Numbered from the stretch's first letter, positions 1 through 6,639 are shown. The stretch is DNA of 8,082 nucleotides from Gammaproteobacteria bacterium (GCA_011052165.1 DRJN01000304.1:1-8082); one strand, 5' to 3'. Program-made: numbers and translations. The notes: a model not told the origin generated them from the letters alone.

Positions 1-476
1 AGCGCCGCTACCCCTTCAAGGGCAATCAACGCATCTATCTGCCGGGCCACAACGTCTTCCGTCACATTCGATTCACGCTCTTCCAGAGTTTCACCGACGC
101 AGAAAATGGGCTTTAAACCCGCCTTGCGCGCCACCGCAAATTTCTGCGCCACCAGGGCATCATCCTCAGCATACAGGTTGCGGCGCTCAGAATGGCCTAC
201 GATGACATATTTGCAGCCAAAATCCCGCAACATGGCGGCGGATACTTCACCGGTAAAAGCCCCTTTTTCCTCAGTACTGAGGTTTTGTGCGCCCCAGCTT
301 ATAGTGCTGCCATTTAACTGTTCCTGCACATCGGCAAGATAGGGAAAGGGTGCACAAACAGCCAGTTCAGCCGATTTGACTTCGCTGGCTCCTGCCCTGA
401 CACCATCCAGTAATTCACGAATGCTGCTGCGCGAGCCATTCATTTTCCAATTGCCTGCGATCAGTACCTGGCGCAT
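1..476 (-). CDS. tpiA: Triose-phosphate isomerase, N-terminal part (3' end outside window)
   Basis: Interconverts dihydroxyacetone phosphate and glyceraldehyde 3-phosphate in glycolysis and gluconeogenesis; a cytosolic dimeric TIM barrel. The frame reads from the ATG at 476-474 to the window edge, giving 158 residues of a family usually about 250 long. Visible motifs are AGNWKMN (residues 7-13, substrate-binding Lys11), GAQN (62-65), GAFTGE (72-77), the catalytic His95 in VGHSERR (93-99) and FCVGET (125-130). The catalytic glutamate lies beyond the edge. A G-rich Shine-Dalgarno stretch (482-488) sits 5 nt before the ATG. The gene follows glmM by 166 bp, as in many gammaproteobacteria, where secG usually comes next. 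A weak sigma70-like pair, TTGCAT (585-580) and TACATT (563-558) with a 16-bp spacer, could give it its own promoter, but this is tentative. Identity is certain. Confidence 0.97.
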   Translation of the reverse strand, partial: MRQVLIAGNWKMNGSRSSIRELLDGVRAGASEVKSAELAVCAPFPYLADVQEQLNGSTISWGAQNLSTEEKGAFTGEVSAAMLRDFGCKYVIVGHSERRNLYAEDDALVAQKFAVARKAGLKPIFCVGETLEERESNVTEDVVARQIDALIALEGVAA

Positions 477-593
477 TTATTTCCCCCCAATCCCGTATGG
501 CCGAAGCCCAAAAATAGCGCGGAAGCTTAACGCCCAACGCCTGATAAATCAACGGAAAATGTACCTGCAAAGCATTTCAATGCAAAGACGTGA

Positions 594-641
594 CCAGAGG
601 GAGAGGAGGCTATGATGCAAATACTTGTGCAACGATTAATA
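594..641. repeat. Half copy of the rlmE-leader palindromic element
   Basis: These 48 bp align without gaps to 6525-6572, with 4 mismatches. The copy holds the right half of the small inner GGGAGAGG palindrome and the whole right arm ending in CAACGATTAATA. No matching left arm is found on the other side, so it is a truncated copy that breaks near the centre of the palindrome. It ends one base short of the glmM stop codon (645-643) and lies in the 166-bp gap before tpiA. Confidence 0.85.
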
Positions 642-642
642 G

Positions 643-1977
643 TTAGAGACTGTTTTCCACCACCTCGGCTAACTGCCGCGCCACCGATGCCACCTGGGTC
701 GCATCCTGCCCTTCTACCATCACCCGGATCAGCGGCTCGGTACCCGAAGGACGCAGTAGCACCCGTCCCCGATCCGCCAGCTCGCTCTCGGCATCTCGTA
801 AAGCCTCTTTCACGAGTTCGCACGCCAGCACATCCACTTTTTCAGCCAGCCGTACATTGAGCAGTATCTGAGGATATTTATTCATGCCCTGCAACAGTTC
901 CTGCAAGCTGCATTCACTTTCCTTCATCGCCGCCAGCACCTGCAAAGCGGAGACAATGCCGTCGCCGGTAGTGGTGCGATCCAGGCAGATGATGTGACCG
1001 GAAGACTCGCCCCCGAGAATCCAGTTGTCATGGAGCAGGTGTTCCATGACATAGCGATCCCCCACAGCGGCACGCTTGAACGCAATATTTTCTTTCCTGA
1101 AGGCATGTTCGAGACCCAGATTGCTCATCAGCGTGCCGACCACACCGCCATTAAGCGTGCCGGTCTGCTGGCGGTGCATGGCCACCACATAGAGCAATTC
1201 ATCCCCATCGATAATTCGCCCGCTATGATCCACCATCATCACCCGGTCGCCGTCGCCATCCAGTGCGATACCGATGTCCGCCTGATACTCTTGCACCTTT
1301 TCCTGCAACAGGTCCATATGGGTAGAACCGCAACCGGCATTAATATTCAGGCCATCAGGCTGATCGCCTATAAGAAACACCGTCGCCCCCAGTTCGGCAA
1401 ATACCTTGGGGGCAATGTGATAAGTCGCACCATTGGCGCTATCCACCACAATTTTTACGCCCCGTAGATCGTGGCCGTTTAAAAAAGTGCTCTTGCAGAA
1501 TTCGATATAGCGACCCGCCGCATCCTCCACCCGCGCAGCCTTACCCAGCGCTGAAGACTCGTTACAAATCATATCCTTATCCAGTTCTGCCTCGATGGCC
1601 TGCTCCACCTCATCCGCCAGCTTGTTACCCTGGGCGGAAAAGAATTTGATACCATTATCGTGGTAGGGATTGTGTGAAGCGCTGATGACGATGCCCGCCT
1701 CAGCAAACAGGGTACGGGTCAGGTAGGCGATCCCCGGGGTAGGCATGGGACCCAGCAAATGACAGTCCACCCCGGCAGCCGAAAGTCCGGCTTCTAATGC
1801 CGACTCAAACATATAACCCGAAATACGCGTATCCTTACCGATCAGAATTTTGCCCCCGGCGCGTTTGGATAACACCCGTCCGGCCGCCCAGCCCAGTTTA
1901 AGCACAAATTCGGGGGTAATCGGAAATTCTCCCACCCGGCCGCGAATACCATCCGTTCCAAAATATTTTCGACCCAT
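643..1977 (-). CDS. glmM: Phosphoglucosamine mutase
   Basis: Converts glucosamine 6-phosphate to glucosamine 1-phosphate, feeding UDP-GlcNAc for peptidoglycan and LPS; a cytosolic enzyme of the alpha-D-phosphohexomutase family that must be phosphorylated on its active-site serine. Counting from the chosen ATG (1977-1975) the protein has 444 residues, against 445 in E. coli. Visible motifs are [13 protein letters not shown] (4-16), the phosphoserine loop ISASHNP with Ser101 (98-104), the Mg-binding loop DGDGDR (240-245), the sugar-binding GGESSGH (322-328) and the phosphate-binding RPSGTEP (409-415). The upstream in-frame GTG at 1995 was not chosen, because the ATG has an AGAGGA Shine-Dalgarno 6 nt away and lines up with the family N-terminus. 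It is 318 bp from folP, so it may have its own promoter. The gene is intact and the identity certain. Confidence 0.98.
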   Translation of the reverse strand: MGRKYFGTDGIRGRVGEFPITPEFVLKLGWAAGRVLSKRAGGKILIGKDTRISGYMFESALEAGLSAAGVDCHLLGPMPTPGIAYLTRTLFAEAGIVISASHNPYHDNGIKFFSAQGNKLADEVEQAIEAELDKDMICNESSALGKAARVEDAAGRYIEFCKSTFLNGHDLRGVKIVVDSANGATYHIAPKVFAELGATVFLIGDQPDGLNINAGCGSTHMDLLQEKVQEYQADIGIALDGDGDRVMMVDHSGRIIDGDELLYVVAMHRQQTGTLNGGVVGTLMSNLGLEHAFRKENIAFKRAAVGDRYVMEHLLHDNWILGGESSGHIICLDRTTTGDGIVSALQVLAAMKESECSLQELLQGMNKYPQILLNVRLAEKVDVLACELVKEALRDAESELADRGRVLLRPSGTEPLIRVMVEGQDATQVASVARQLAEVVENSL

Positions 1978-1983
1978 TCCTGT

Positions 1984-1989
1984 TCCTCT
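1984..1989 (-). promoter_or_regulatory. Ribosome binding site deciding the glmM start
   Basis: AGAGGA on the minus strand stands 6 nt before the ATG at 1977. It favours this start over the GTG at 1995, which would place the site inside the coding region and has no comparable site of its own. Confidence 0.75.
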
Positions 1990-2021
1990 ATTCACTCGCT
2001 AATCTATTCGGTACAGTGTTT

Positions 2022-2132
2022 GTAGGGTGGGCACGGTTTTTGTGCCCACGCGGGGAAATTCAAAGTTCCGCTTCACATTTTAATACACAAAAACAAAGTA
2101 ACGCGTGGGCACAAAAACCGTGCCCACCCTAC
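2022..2132. repeat. Inverted-repeat element with perfect 31-bp arms
   Basis: The left arm (2022-2052) and right arm (2102-2132) are exact reverse complements over 31 bp, separated by a 49-bp A/T-richer centre (2053-2101). The ends read GTAGGGTGGGCACGG and its complement. Each arm is itself a hairpin: GTGGGCAC and GTGCCCAC (2027-2034 and 2042-2049 in the left arm) around a 7-nt loop. There is no coding capacity. A degenerate relative lies at 6616-6639. The form is that of a small dispersed non-autonomous repeat (REP- or MITE-like). Similar GTAGGGTGGGCAC-type sequences are, to my recollection, common in intergenic DNA of several proteobacteria. Transcribed as part of the glmM leader, it would form a long hairpin about 45 nt before the start codon. 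Confidence 0.85.
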
Positions 2133-2179
2133 CAGGGTTTCAATAATAGCTAATGTGAATCTAGCTTTGCCCCACTCTC

Positions 2180-2207
2180 ATTATCTCCCACTATAAAAAC
2201 AATTCAA
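2180..2207 (-). promoter_or_regulatory. Possible sigma70 promoter for glmM
   Basis: On the minus strand TTGAAT (2207-2202) and GATAAT (2185-2180) are separated by 16 bp, in an A/T-rich tract. The -10 matches the consensus at 5 of 6 positions and the -35 at 4 of 6. Transcription would start near 2172 and run through the inverted-repeat element before glmM. It was judged by eye only. Confidence 0.3.
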
Positions 2208-2295
2208 AAAAACCATTACCTCCTCCGCACAACGGAACGGCAGAGCCTTTTTGAGTCTCACCTCCAGAGGCGGCGGTTGGTTTACCTATATCGAA

Positions 2296-3135
2296 TTAAC
2301 GATGTCCATTCGCTACCGCATGACACATATTAACCGCATCGAAGGTTTCACGCACGTTATGTGTGCGAATGATCGCCACCCCCAGCCAGACGGCTAACCC
2401 TGCCAGGGCGACGCTCGCGGGCATACGCTCCTGCACCGGGATATTCAATACAGCGCCAATCATGGACTTGCGCGACACCCCCACCAGGATCGGGCATCCT
2501 GAAGACTGCAAATCCGGCAACTGGCGAAAGAGTGTCAGATTGTGCTCCAGGGTCTTGCCAAAACCGAAACCGGGATCGATGACCATCTGTTCGCGCGCGA
2601 TCCCGGCCTTTTCACAGGCACTAATCCGCGCATCAAGAAAGGCTTTGACCTCGGCTACCACATCCTGATACTCAGGCCGATGCTGCATGCTGCGCGGCTC
2701 ACCCTGCATGTGCATGAGACAAACGGGCGTCTGTAAAGCCGCTGCCGTTTCCAGCGCCTCATGCTCGCGCAGAGCGCGCACATCATTGATCATATCCGCC
2801 CCGGCGGCCACGGCTTCACGCATCACGGCGGCCTTACTGGTGTCCACAGAAATAAAAACATCACTCTCTGCCCGCACCCGCTCGACGAGGGGAATCACCC
2901 GAGCCAACTCTTCCTCAACTAACACGGCCCCGGCGCCGGGCCGGGTGGATTCGCCGCCGATATCAATAATATCCGCGCCTTCTGCGAGCATTTTTTTAAC
3001 CTGGCACAGTGCGTCATCCGGATTAAAAAACCAGCCGCCATCAGAAAAGGAATCAAGCGTCATATTGAGTATCCCCATGATCCGGGGACGGGAAAGATTC
3101 AGACTTCGACCGTGACAGCTCGTCAGCGTATTCAT
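2296..3135 (-). CDS. folP: Dihydropteroate synthase
   Basis: Joins p-aminobenzoate to dihydropterin pyrophosphate to make dihydropteroate in folate synthesis; a cytosolic TIM barrel and the target of sulfonamides. From the ATG at 3135 the protein has 279 residues (E. coli 282). Conserved features are MGILN with Asn24, DSFSDGG (28-34), GGESTRPGA (60-68), SVDTS with Asp98, IND with Asn117, MHMQG (141-145), DPGFGFGK (188-195), SRKS with Lys223, and IIRTHNV with Arg257 and His259. One oddity: the near-invariant TPDSF motif reads TLDSF, with Leu27 (codon CTT) for proline. A TTG at 3156 would add seven residues and overlap the upstream gene by 14 bp. I prefer the ATG because it fits the family length, although its Shine-Dalgarno (GAGG, 15 nt away) is poor. 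The gene lies 7 bp after the unknown 184-residue gene and is probably cotranscribed with it. Confidence 0.96.
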   Translation of the reverse strand: MNTLTSCHGRSLNLSRPRIMGILNMTLDSFSDGGWFFNPDDALCQVKKMLAEGADIIDIGGESTRPGAGAVLVEEELARVIPLVERVRAESDVFISVDTSKAAVMREAVAAGADMINDVRALREHEALETAAALQTPVCLMHMQGEPRSMQHRPEYQDVVAEVKAFLDARISACEKAGIAREQMVIDPGFGFGKTLEHNLTLFRQLPDLQSSGCPILVGVSRKSMIGAVLNIPVQERMPASVALAGLAVWLGVAIIRTHNVRETFDAVNMCHAVANGHR

Positions 3136-3142
3136 GTGGATG

Positions 3143-3697
3143 TCAATGGGCCTCAAGTCTCGTTAACTCGGCGAGTATGTCCAGCACCAACTTCTGGCCG
3201 GATTCCGTAAAGCCTTCGCAAAGCTTGTCCGGATCCCGCTCGCCTTCAATCAGAGGGCGCATAATAGCGGCCAGCCGCCCCATATCCCCCCCGGCCCGAT
3301 GCATTTGCACCGCCATGTTGGATATCAACTGCAAAGCCTCAACATTGCCCCGGCGCACCGTATGCACCATTGAAGCGATACCCGGTGCGGCAACGTTGGG
3401 ATCATAATCGCTATTCAAGCTGGGCAGCGTTTCCGGATTCTGAATCCCCTGCAGGATGGACTCGAGGATAACCCGATCTTCATCATCCAGTTCCTGGAAA
3501 GCCGCAAGATTACGTTCACCCTTGAGGATCCTTCGAATAGCCTTGACCAGCGCATGCCAGTCATTCTGCTCTGCCTGAAGCAGAACCCTGTCGAGATCCG
3601 GCACCTGCGCACGATTACCACAGGCCATGACTACCCGGTGGATCAGGCCGGCATGCGCTATGAGGATCTGCTGTTGTTTTTCAGGTATTTGCACCAC
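3143..3697 (-). CDS. Protein of unknown function with an internal 92-residue duplication
   Basis: I do not recognise this 184-residue family. It has no signal peptide, membrane segment, cysteine cluster or nucleotide-binding motif, and the composition suggests a soluble, all-helical protein. Residues 1-92 and 93-184 appear to be two copies of one unit. His20 and His112, Arg55 and Arg147, and the Gly-Glu-Arg triplets at 60-62 and 152-154 all keep an offset of exactly 92, and helices ending VILESIL (76-82) and KLVLDIL (169-175) match after a one-residue gap. Translation starts at GTG 3697 (or the adjacent GTG 3694) behind a strong AAGGAGA. It lies between the ftsH terminators and folP and ends 7 bp before the preferred folP start, so it is likely expressed with folP. 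In E. coli ftsH is followed directly by folP, so this gene is extra in the cluster. Codon use looks like the neighbours. That it is a real gene is well supported; its function is unknown. Confidence 0.85.
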   Translation of the reverse strand: MVQIPEKQQQILIAHAGLIHRVVMACGNRAQVPDLDRVLLQAEQNDWHALVKAIRRILKGERNLAAFQELDDEDRVILESILQGIQNPETLPSLNSDYDPNVAAPGIASMVHTVRRGNVEALQLISNMAVQMHRAGGDMGRLAAIMRPLIEGERDPDKLCEGFTESGQKLVLDILAELTRLEAH

Positions 3698-3703
3698 CGG
3701 TAG

Positions 3704-3710
3704 TCTCCTT
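3704..3710 (-). promoter_or_regulatory. Ribosome binding site of the 184-residue gene
   Basis: AAGGAGA on the minus strand lies 6 nt before the first GTG (3697) and 9 nt before the second (3694). It is the strongest Shine-Dalgarno among the genes of the window and supports a non-ATG start here. Confidence 0.7.
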
Positions 3711-3734
3711 TTTTATTTTTCGCTTCTATCCCAA

Positions 3735-3765
3735 TAAAAAACACCCCGATGCCGGGGTGTCTTTT
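3735..3765 (-). terminator. Intrinsic terminator after ftsH (bidirectional form)
   Basis: A perfect 8-bp stem, ACACCCCG (3741-3748) and CGGGGTGT (3753-3760), closes a 4-nt loop. On the minus strand it is followed by a run of six T, then ATT; on the plus strand by CTTTTT. It stands about 55 bp after the ftsH stop and about 43 bp before the GTG of the next gene, so it should end or attenuate ftsH transcripts. Confidence 0.85.
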
Positions 3766-3770
3766 TAAAC

Positions 3771-3803
3771 AAAAAAGGGGGTTAGAGTAAAAATTTTTAC
3801 CCC
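3771..3803 (-). terminator. Possible first terminator after ftsH
   Basis: On the minus strand GGGGT (3803-3799) can pair with ACCCC (3782-3778), followed by C and six T (3776-3771). The loop contains the 14-bp palindrome GTAAAAATTTTTAC (3787-3800), which could fold on its own instead. The G/C stem is short, so it is weaker than the hairpin at 3741-3760, with which it would act in tandem. It begins 11 bp after the ftsH stop. Confidence 0.45.
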
Positions 3804-3814
3804 AGCCCCATTCT

Positions 3815-5737
3815 TTAATGCTCCCCTGCAGGACCCCCTATTGTTCCCTTGGTGTCCTTATTATCCTTATTCTCTGCCGGTCGGTTTTGTACATCGGAAG
3901 GTGGTTCGTTATCATCCCAGCCATCCGGATTGCGTGGCGTCCGGCCATTCATAATGTCGTCAATCTGATCCTTGTCGATAGTTTCGAACTTGATCAGCGC
4001 ATCGGCCATGGCGTGCAGTCTGTCGAGTTTGTCCTCCAGAATCTGCCGCGAACGTTTATAATTGCGTTCGACGATATTCTTGATTTCCTCATCGATAATG
4101 TGGGCCGTTTCATCGGACACATTCTTATGCTGAGTCACGGAATGGCCCAGGAATACCTCGCCTTCTTCCTCGCTGTAGGTCAGCGGTCCCAGTTTTTCCG
4201 ACAGGCCCCACTTGGTCACCATATTGCGGGCGAGTTCGGTGGTGCGCTGAATATCATTGGAGGCGCCCGTGGTGACATTATCCGAACCGAAAATCAGCTC
4301 TTCGGCAATGCGTCCACCGAACAGGCTGGCGATCTGGCTTTCCAGCCGCTCCTTGCTGTAGCTGTAACGGTCTTCCAGCGGCAGAAACATCGTGATGCCC
4401 AGGGCGCGGCCACGGGGAATGATGCTTACCTTGTACACTGGATCATGAGAGGGCACATTCAGGCCGACAATCGCATGCCCGGCCTCGTGGTAGGCCGTGA
4501 GTTTTTTCTCCTCCTCACTCATGACCATGGACTTGCGCTCCGCGCCCATCATGATCTTGTCCTTGGCTTTCTCAAAATCGTCCATTTCCACCAACCGCTT
4601 GTTGGCCCGCGCCGCAAACAGGGCCGCCTCATTGACCAGATTAGCCAGATCCGCGCCGGAAAAACCGGGGGTGCCGCGAGCGATATTCTTGGCATTAACG
4701 TTGTCTGATATGGGTACTTTACGCATGTGAACTTTCAGGATCTGCTCACGACCGCGCATATCCGGCAGCGGCACTACGACCTGCCGGTCAAAACGACCGG
4801 GGCGCAACAACGCGGGATCCAGCACGTCAGGGCGGTTGGTGGCGGCGATGACGATGACGCCTTCGTTACCTTCAAAACCGTCCATTTCCACCAGCAACTG
4901 GTTGAGCGTCTGTTCGCGCTCGTCATGACCGCCACCCAGACCCGCACCACGGTGGCGGCCCACGGCATCGATTTCGTCGATGAAAATAATACAGGGCGCA
5001 TGCTTCTTGGCCTGTTCGAACATATCGCGTACCCGCGAGGCCCCCACACCCACGAACATTTCCACAAAATCGGATCCGGAAATAGTAAAAAAGGGCACCT
5101 TGGCCTCACCGGCAATCGCCTTGGCCAACAATGTTTTACCCGTACCGGGTGCTCCCACCATCAGTACGCCACTTGGGATTTTGCCGCCCAGCTTCTGGAA
5201 TTTGCCCGGATCGCGCAGAAATTCCACCAATTCGGAGACTTCTTCCTTGGCTTCATCCACCCCGGCCACGTCATTGAAGGTGATCTTGATCTGATCTTCA
5301 CCCAGCAGGCGCGCCTTGCTTTTGCCGAAAGAGAGGGCACCCCGACCGCCGCCGCCCCCTTGCATCTGACGCATAAAGAAAACCCACAGGCCGATAATCA
5401 GCAGGAAGGGGAACCAGGAAATGAAAATCTGGGTCCAGATGGACTGTTCCATCGGCTTGGCATTGATTTTTACGCTATTCTCTATGAGGTCGCCAATCAG
5501 GGCCGTATTGCTGGTTTCCGGGCTATAGGTGCTAAAGTGGGTGCCATTCTGCATCACCCCGGTGATATTACGGCCCATCATCAGCACTTCACGCACCTGA
5601 TTCTGCTTCACATCCTGCAGGAAATCAGAATAGACGATTTTGTTATTAGACTTGGTTGGCGTCAGATTATTGAAAACGGACATGAGAATGATTGCAACAA
5701 TCACCCACAGCAGAATATTCTTGGTCAGGTCGTTCAA
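3815..5737 (-). CDS. ftsH: ATP-dependent zinc metalloprotease FtsH
   Basis: A hexameric AAA+ protease of the inner membrane that degrades misassembled membrane proteins and regulatory substrates (in E. coli LpxC and sigma32, among others). The 640 residues show the full order: TM1 (8-24), a periplasmic domain (25-100), TM2 (about 102-123), a Gly-rich linker, the Walker A GAPGTGKT (195-202), the pore motif MFVG (227-230), Walker [10 protein letters not shown] (250-258), the second region of homology with Arg312 and Arg315, and the M41 protease with HEAGH (417-421) and the third zinc ligand Asp495. The last three zinc-site residues have the E. coli numbers. The hydrophilic tail (from about 605) is rich in Asn, Asp and Pro. 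Start: TTG at 5737, with AGAGGA 6 nt before; the next Met is residue 20, inside TM1, so TTG is the only sensible start. It lies 61 bp after rlmE, probably cotranscribed, and ends before two terminators. Confidence 0.98.
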   Translation of the reverse strand: MNDLTKNILLWVIVAIILMSVFNNLTPTKSNNKIVYSDFLQDVKQNQVREVLMMGRNITGVMQNGTHFSTYSPETSNTALIGDLIENSVKINAKPMEQSIWTQIFISWFPFLLIIGLWVFFMRQMQGGGGGRGALSFGKSKARLLGEDQIKITFNDVAGVDEAKEEVSELVEFLRDPGKFQKLGGKIPSGVLMVGAPGTGKTLLAKAIAGEAKVPFFTISGSDFVEMFVGVGASRVRDMFEQAKKHAPCIIFIDEIDAVGRHRGAGLGGGHDEREQTLNQLLVEMDGFEGNEGVIVIAATNRPDVLDPALLRPGRFDRQVVVPLPDMRGREQILKVHMRKVPISDNVNAKNIARGTPGFSGADLANLVNEAALFAARANKRLVEMDDFEKAKDKIMMGAERKSMVMSEEEKKLTAYHEAGHAIVGLNVPSHDPVYKVSIIPRGRALGITMFLPLEDRYSYSKERLESQIASLFGGRIAEELIFGSDNVTTGASNDIQRTTELARNMVTKWGLSEKLGPLTYSEEEGEVFLGHSVTQHKNVSDETAHIIDEEIKNIVERNYKRSRQILEDKLDRLHAMADALIKFETIDKDQIDDIMNGRTPRNPDGWDDNEPPSDVQNRPAENKDNKDTKGTIGGPAGEH

Positions 5738-5743
5738 TTTAAT

Positions 5744-5768
5744 TCCTCTGTTTCCCGGCTTTTCCGGG
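5744..5768 (-). promoter_or_regulatory. ftsH leader: ribosome binding site and small hairpin
   Basis: AGAGGA (5749-5744) lies 6 nt before the TTG start of ftsH and decides that start. Just upstream CCCGG (5768-5764) and CCGGG (5758-5754) can form a 5-bp G/C hairpin with loop AAAAG. It has no T-run, so it is not a terminator. A role in mRNA stability or translation is possible but unproven. Confidence 0.5.
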
Positions 5769-5798
5769 CAATTTTCTCAATACTTACGTTACTACACA

Positions 5799-6434
5799 TT
5801 ATGCCCGACTTCTATGACCCCGGGCCAATAAGTAGACCTCGCAAGAACGGGGGCGGGATGCGCCGGGCTTGCGCACGATAATTTTGTCAAAGGCCAGGCG
5901 CATCACCTTTTTATACTCATCCAGTCCCTCGCCGGTAAATACTTTAACGAACAAATCCCCACCTTCCTTGAGAATCTTTTCCGCCATCTCCAACGCCAGT
6001 TCGGCCAAATACATCGCCCCAGGCTGATCTACGGCCTTTATGCCACTGATATTGGGCGCCATATCGGAAATTACAAGGTCAACCGGCTCATCACCCAGCA
6101 CGTCCAGCAGCCGGTCATACACCCCGGGTTTACGGAAATCTCCCTCGACAAACTCCACACCCGCAATACTGTCCATAGGCAGAATATCCAGCGCCACCAC
6201 GCGTCCCCTGTGGCCAACCTTTTTCACCGCCACTTGCGACCAACTGCCGGGCGCCGCACCCAGATCGACCACGATCATGCCAGGCCGAAGCAATTTGTCC
6301 TTCTCGTCAATCTCCAGCAACTTGTACACCGCCCGCGAACGATAACCTTCCTGGTGCGCCCGTTTGACATACGCATCATCAAAATGTTCCTGTAACCATT
6401 TGCCGCTGGATTTTGTTCGATTTTTTTTGCTCAT
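5799..6434 (-). CDS. rlmE: 23S rRNA (uridine-2552-2'-O)-methyltransferase
   Basis: Methylates the 2'-O of U2552 in the A-loop of 23S rRNA, using S-adenosylmethionine, during late assembly of the 50S subunit (RrmJ/FtsJ). The 211 residues (E. coli 209) carry the N-terminal [10 protein letters not shown] (9-18), the SAM-binding [12 protein letters not shown] (56-67) and the complete catalytic tetrad Lys38, Asp124 (SDMAPN), Lys164 (VKVF) and Glu199 (SCEVY), at the E. coli positions. The ATG at 6434 matches the family N-terminus, but no good Shine-Dalgarno precedes it; the 12 bp before the ATG separate it from the repeat element at 6447-6572. It is the first gene of the rlmE-ftsH pair, which is heat-shock controlled in E. 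coli; I see no clear sigma32 promoter here. The gene is intact and the identity certain. Confidence 0.98.
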   Translation of the reverse strand: MSKKNRTKSSGKWLQEHFDDAYVKRAHQEGYRSRAVYKLLEIDEKDKLLRPGMIVVDLGAAPGSWSQVAVKKVGHRGRVVALDILPMDSIAGVEFVEGDFRKPGVYDRLLDVLGDEPVDLVISDMAPNISGIKAVDQPGAMYLAELALEMAEKILKEGGDLFVKVFTGEGLDEYKKVMRLAFDKIIVRKPGASRPRSCEVYLLARGHRSRA

Positions 6435-6446
6435 AGATCTTAAAGG

Positions 6447-6482
6447 CAGATATTAATCGTTGCACAGATATTAATCGTTGCA
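6447..6482. repeat. 18-bp perfect tandem duplication at the element's end
   Basis: CAGATATTAATCGTTGCA occurs twice head to tail (6447-6464 and 6465-6482). The second copy runs into the left arm of the palindromic element, so the outer end of that arm is present twice. This probably arose by slippage or an imprecise insertion. It ends 12 bp before the rlmE start codon. Confidence 0.9.
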
Positions 6483-6572
6483 TAAGTATTGGCATGTATT
6501 TTATCCCCTCACCCCAGCCCTCTCCCAGAGGGAGAGGGGGCGATGATGCCAATACTTATGCAACGATTAATA
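6469..6572. repeat. Palindromic element with perfect 27-bp arms (REP/MITE-like)
   Basis: The arms 6469-6495 and 6546-6572 are exact reverse complements over 27 bp. The centre holds a second palindrome, CCCTCTCCC (6518-6526) and GGGAGAGGG (6530-6538), around AGA. The total is 104 bp without coding capacity. The inner CCCTCACCC...CCCTCTCCC type of sequence is, from general knowledge, frequent in intergenic DNA of many gammaproteobacteria. A truncated copy is at 594-641. It fills most of the gap between the histidine kinase and rlmE, and any transcript reaching rlmE from upstream would carry its long hairpin. It has no T-run and does not look like an intrinsic terminator. Confidence 0.88.
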
Positions 6573-6615
6573 CAAGGGGAAAGATACAAAATTTGAGGCT
6601 CAGTCCGGTAGAAGT

Positions 6616-6639
6616 GTGGGCACAAAACCCGTGCCCTAC
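6616..6639. repeat. Degenerate copy of the GTGGGCAC repeat overlapping a stop codon
   Basis: GTGGGCAC (6616-6623), then a 7-nt A/C tract, then GTGCCCTAC (6631-6639) resembles one arm of the element at 2022-2132 (compare 2105-2132), with a small deletion in the distal half. The TAG stop of the histidine kinase (6638-6636) is formed inside its CTAC end, so the repeat supplies the stop codon. Confidence 0.65.

Larger units (their letters stand above)
1978..2295. other. folP-glmM intergenic region (318 bp)
   Basis: No gene of normal size fits here. From the folP side the gap holds a short A/T-rich tract with a possible promoter (2180-2207), an 11-codon open frame with a strong Shine-Dalgarno (2216-2181, doubtful), a 111-bp inverted-repeat element (2022-2132) and the glmM ribosome binding site. 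No convincing intrinsic terminator follows folP. Confidence 0.7.

Noticed and set aside
994..1467. A 157-codon plus-strand frame opposite glmM
   Set aside because: Antisense to an intact glmM with no motif of its own.
1978..1995. GTG at 1995 as the start of glmM
   Set aside because: It adds six non-conserved residues, and the good Shine-Dalgarno belongs to the ATG at 1977.
3136..3156. TTG at 3156 as the start of folP
   Set aside because: A rare start codon that overlaps the upstream gene; the ATG at 3135 gives a length closer to the family. Not excluded completely.
3818..4708. A 296-codon open frame on the plus strand opposite the 3' part of ftsH
   Set aside because: Same reason: a shadow of ftsH with no recognisable domain.
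4727..5881. A 384-codon open frame on the plus strand opposite ftsH and the end of rlmE
   Set aside because: It is fully antisense to two certain genes, has low-complexity His/Gln-rich composition and shows no known motif; it is the mirror of ftsH codon bias.
6447..6572. A CRISPR array or att site made by the repeated TTAATCGTTGCA motif
   Set aside because: There are only two adjacent direct units with no spacers, no cas genes and no integrase or tRNA; an inverted-repeat element explains the pattern.
6570..6602. A sigma32-like promoter before rlmE
   Set aside because: The minus strand has CTCAAAT and, about 13 bp later, CCCTTGTAT, but both match the heat-shock consensus poorly.
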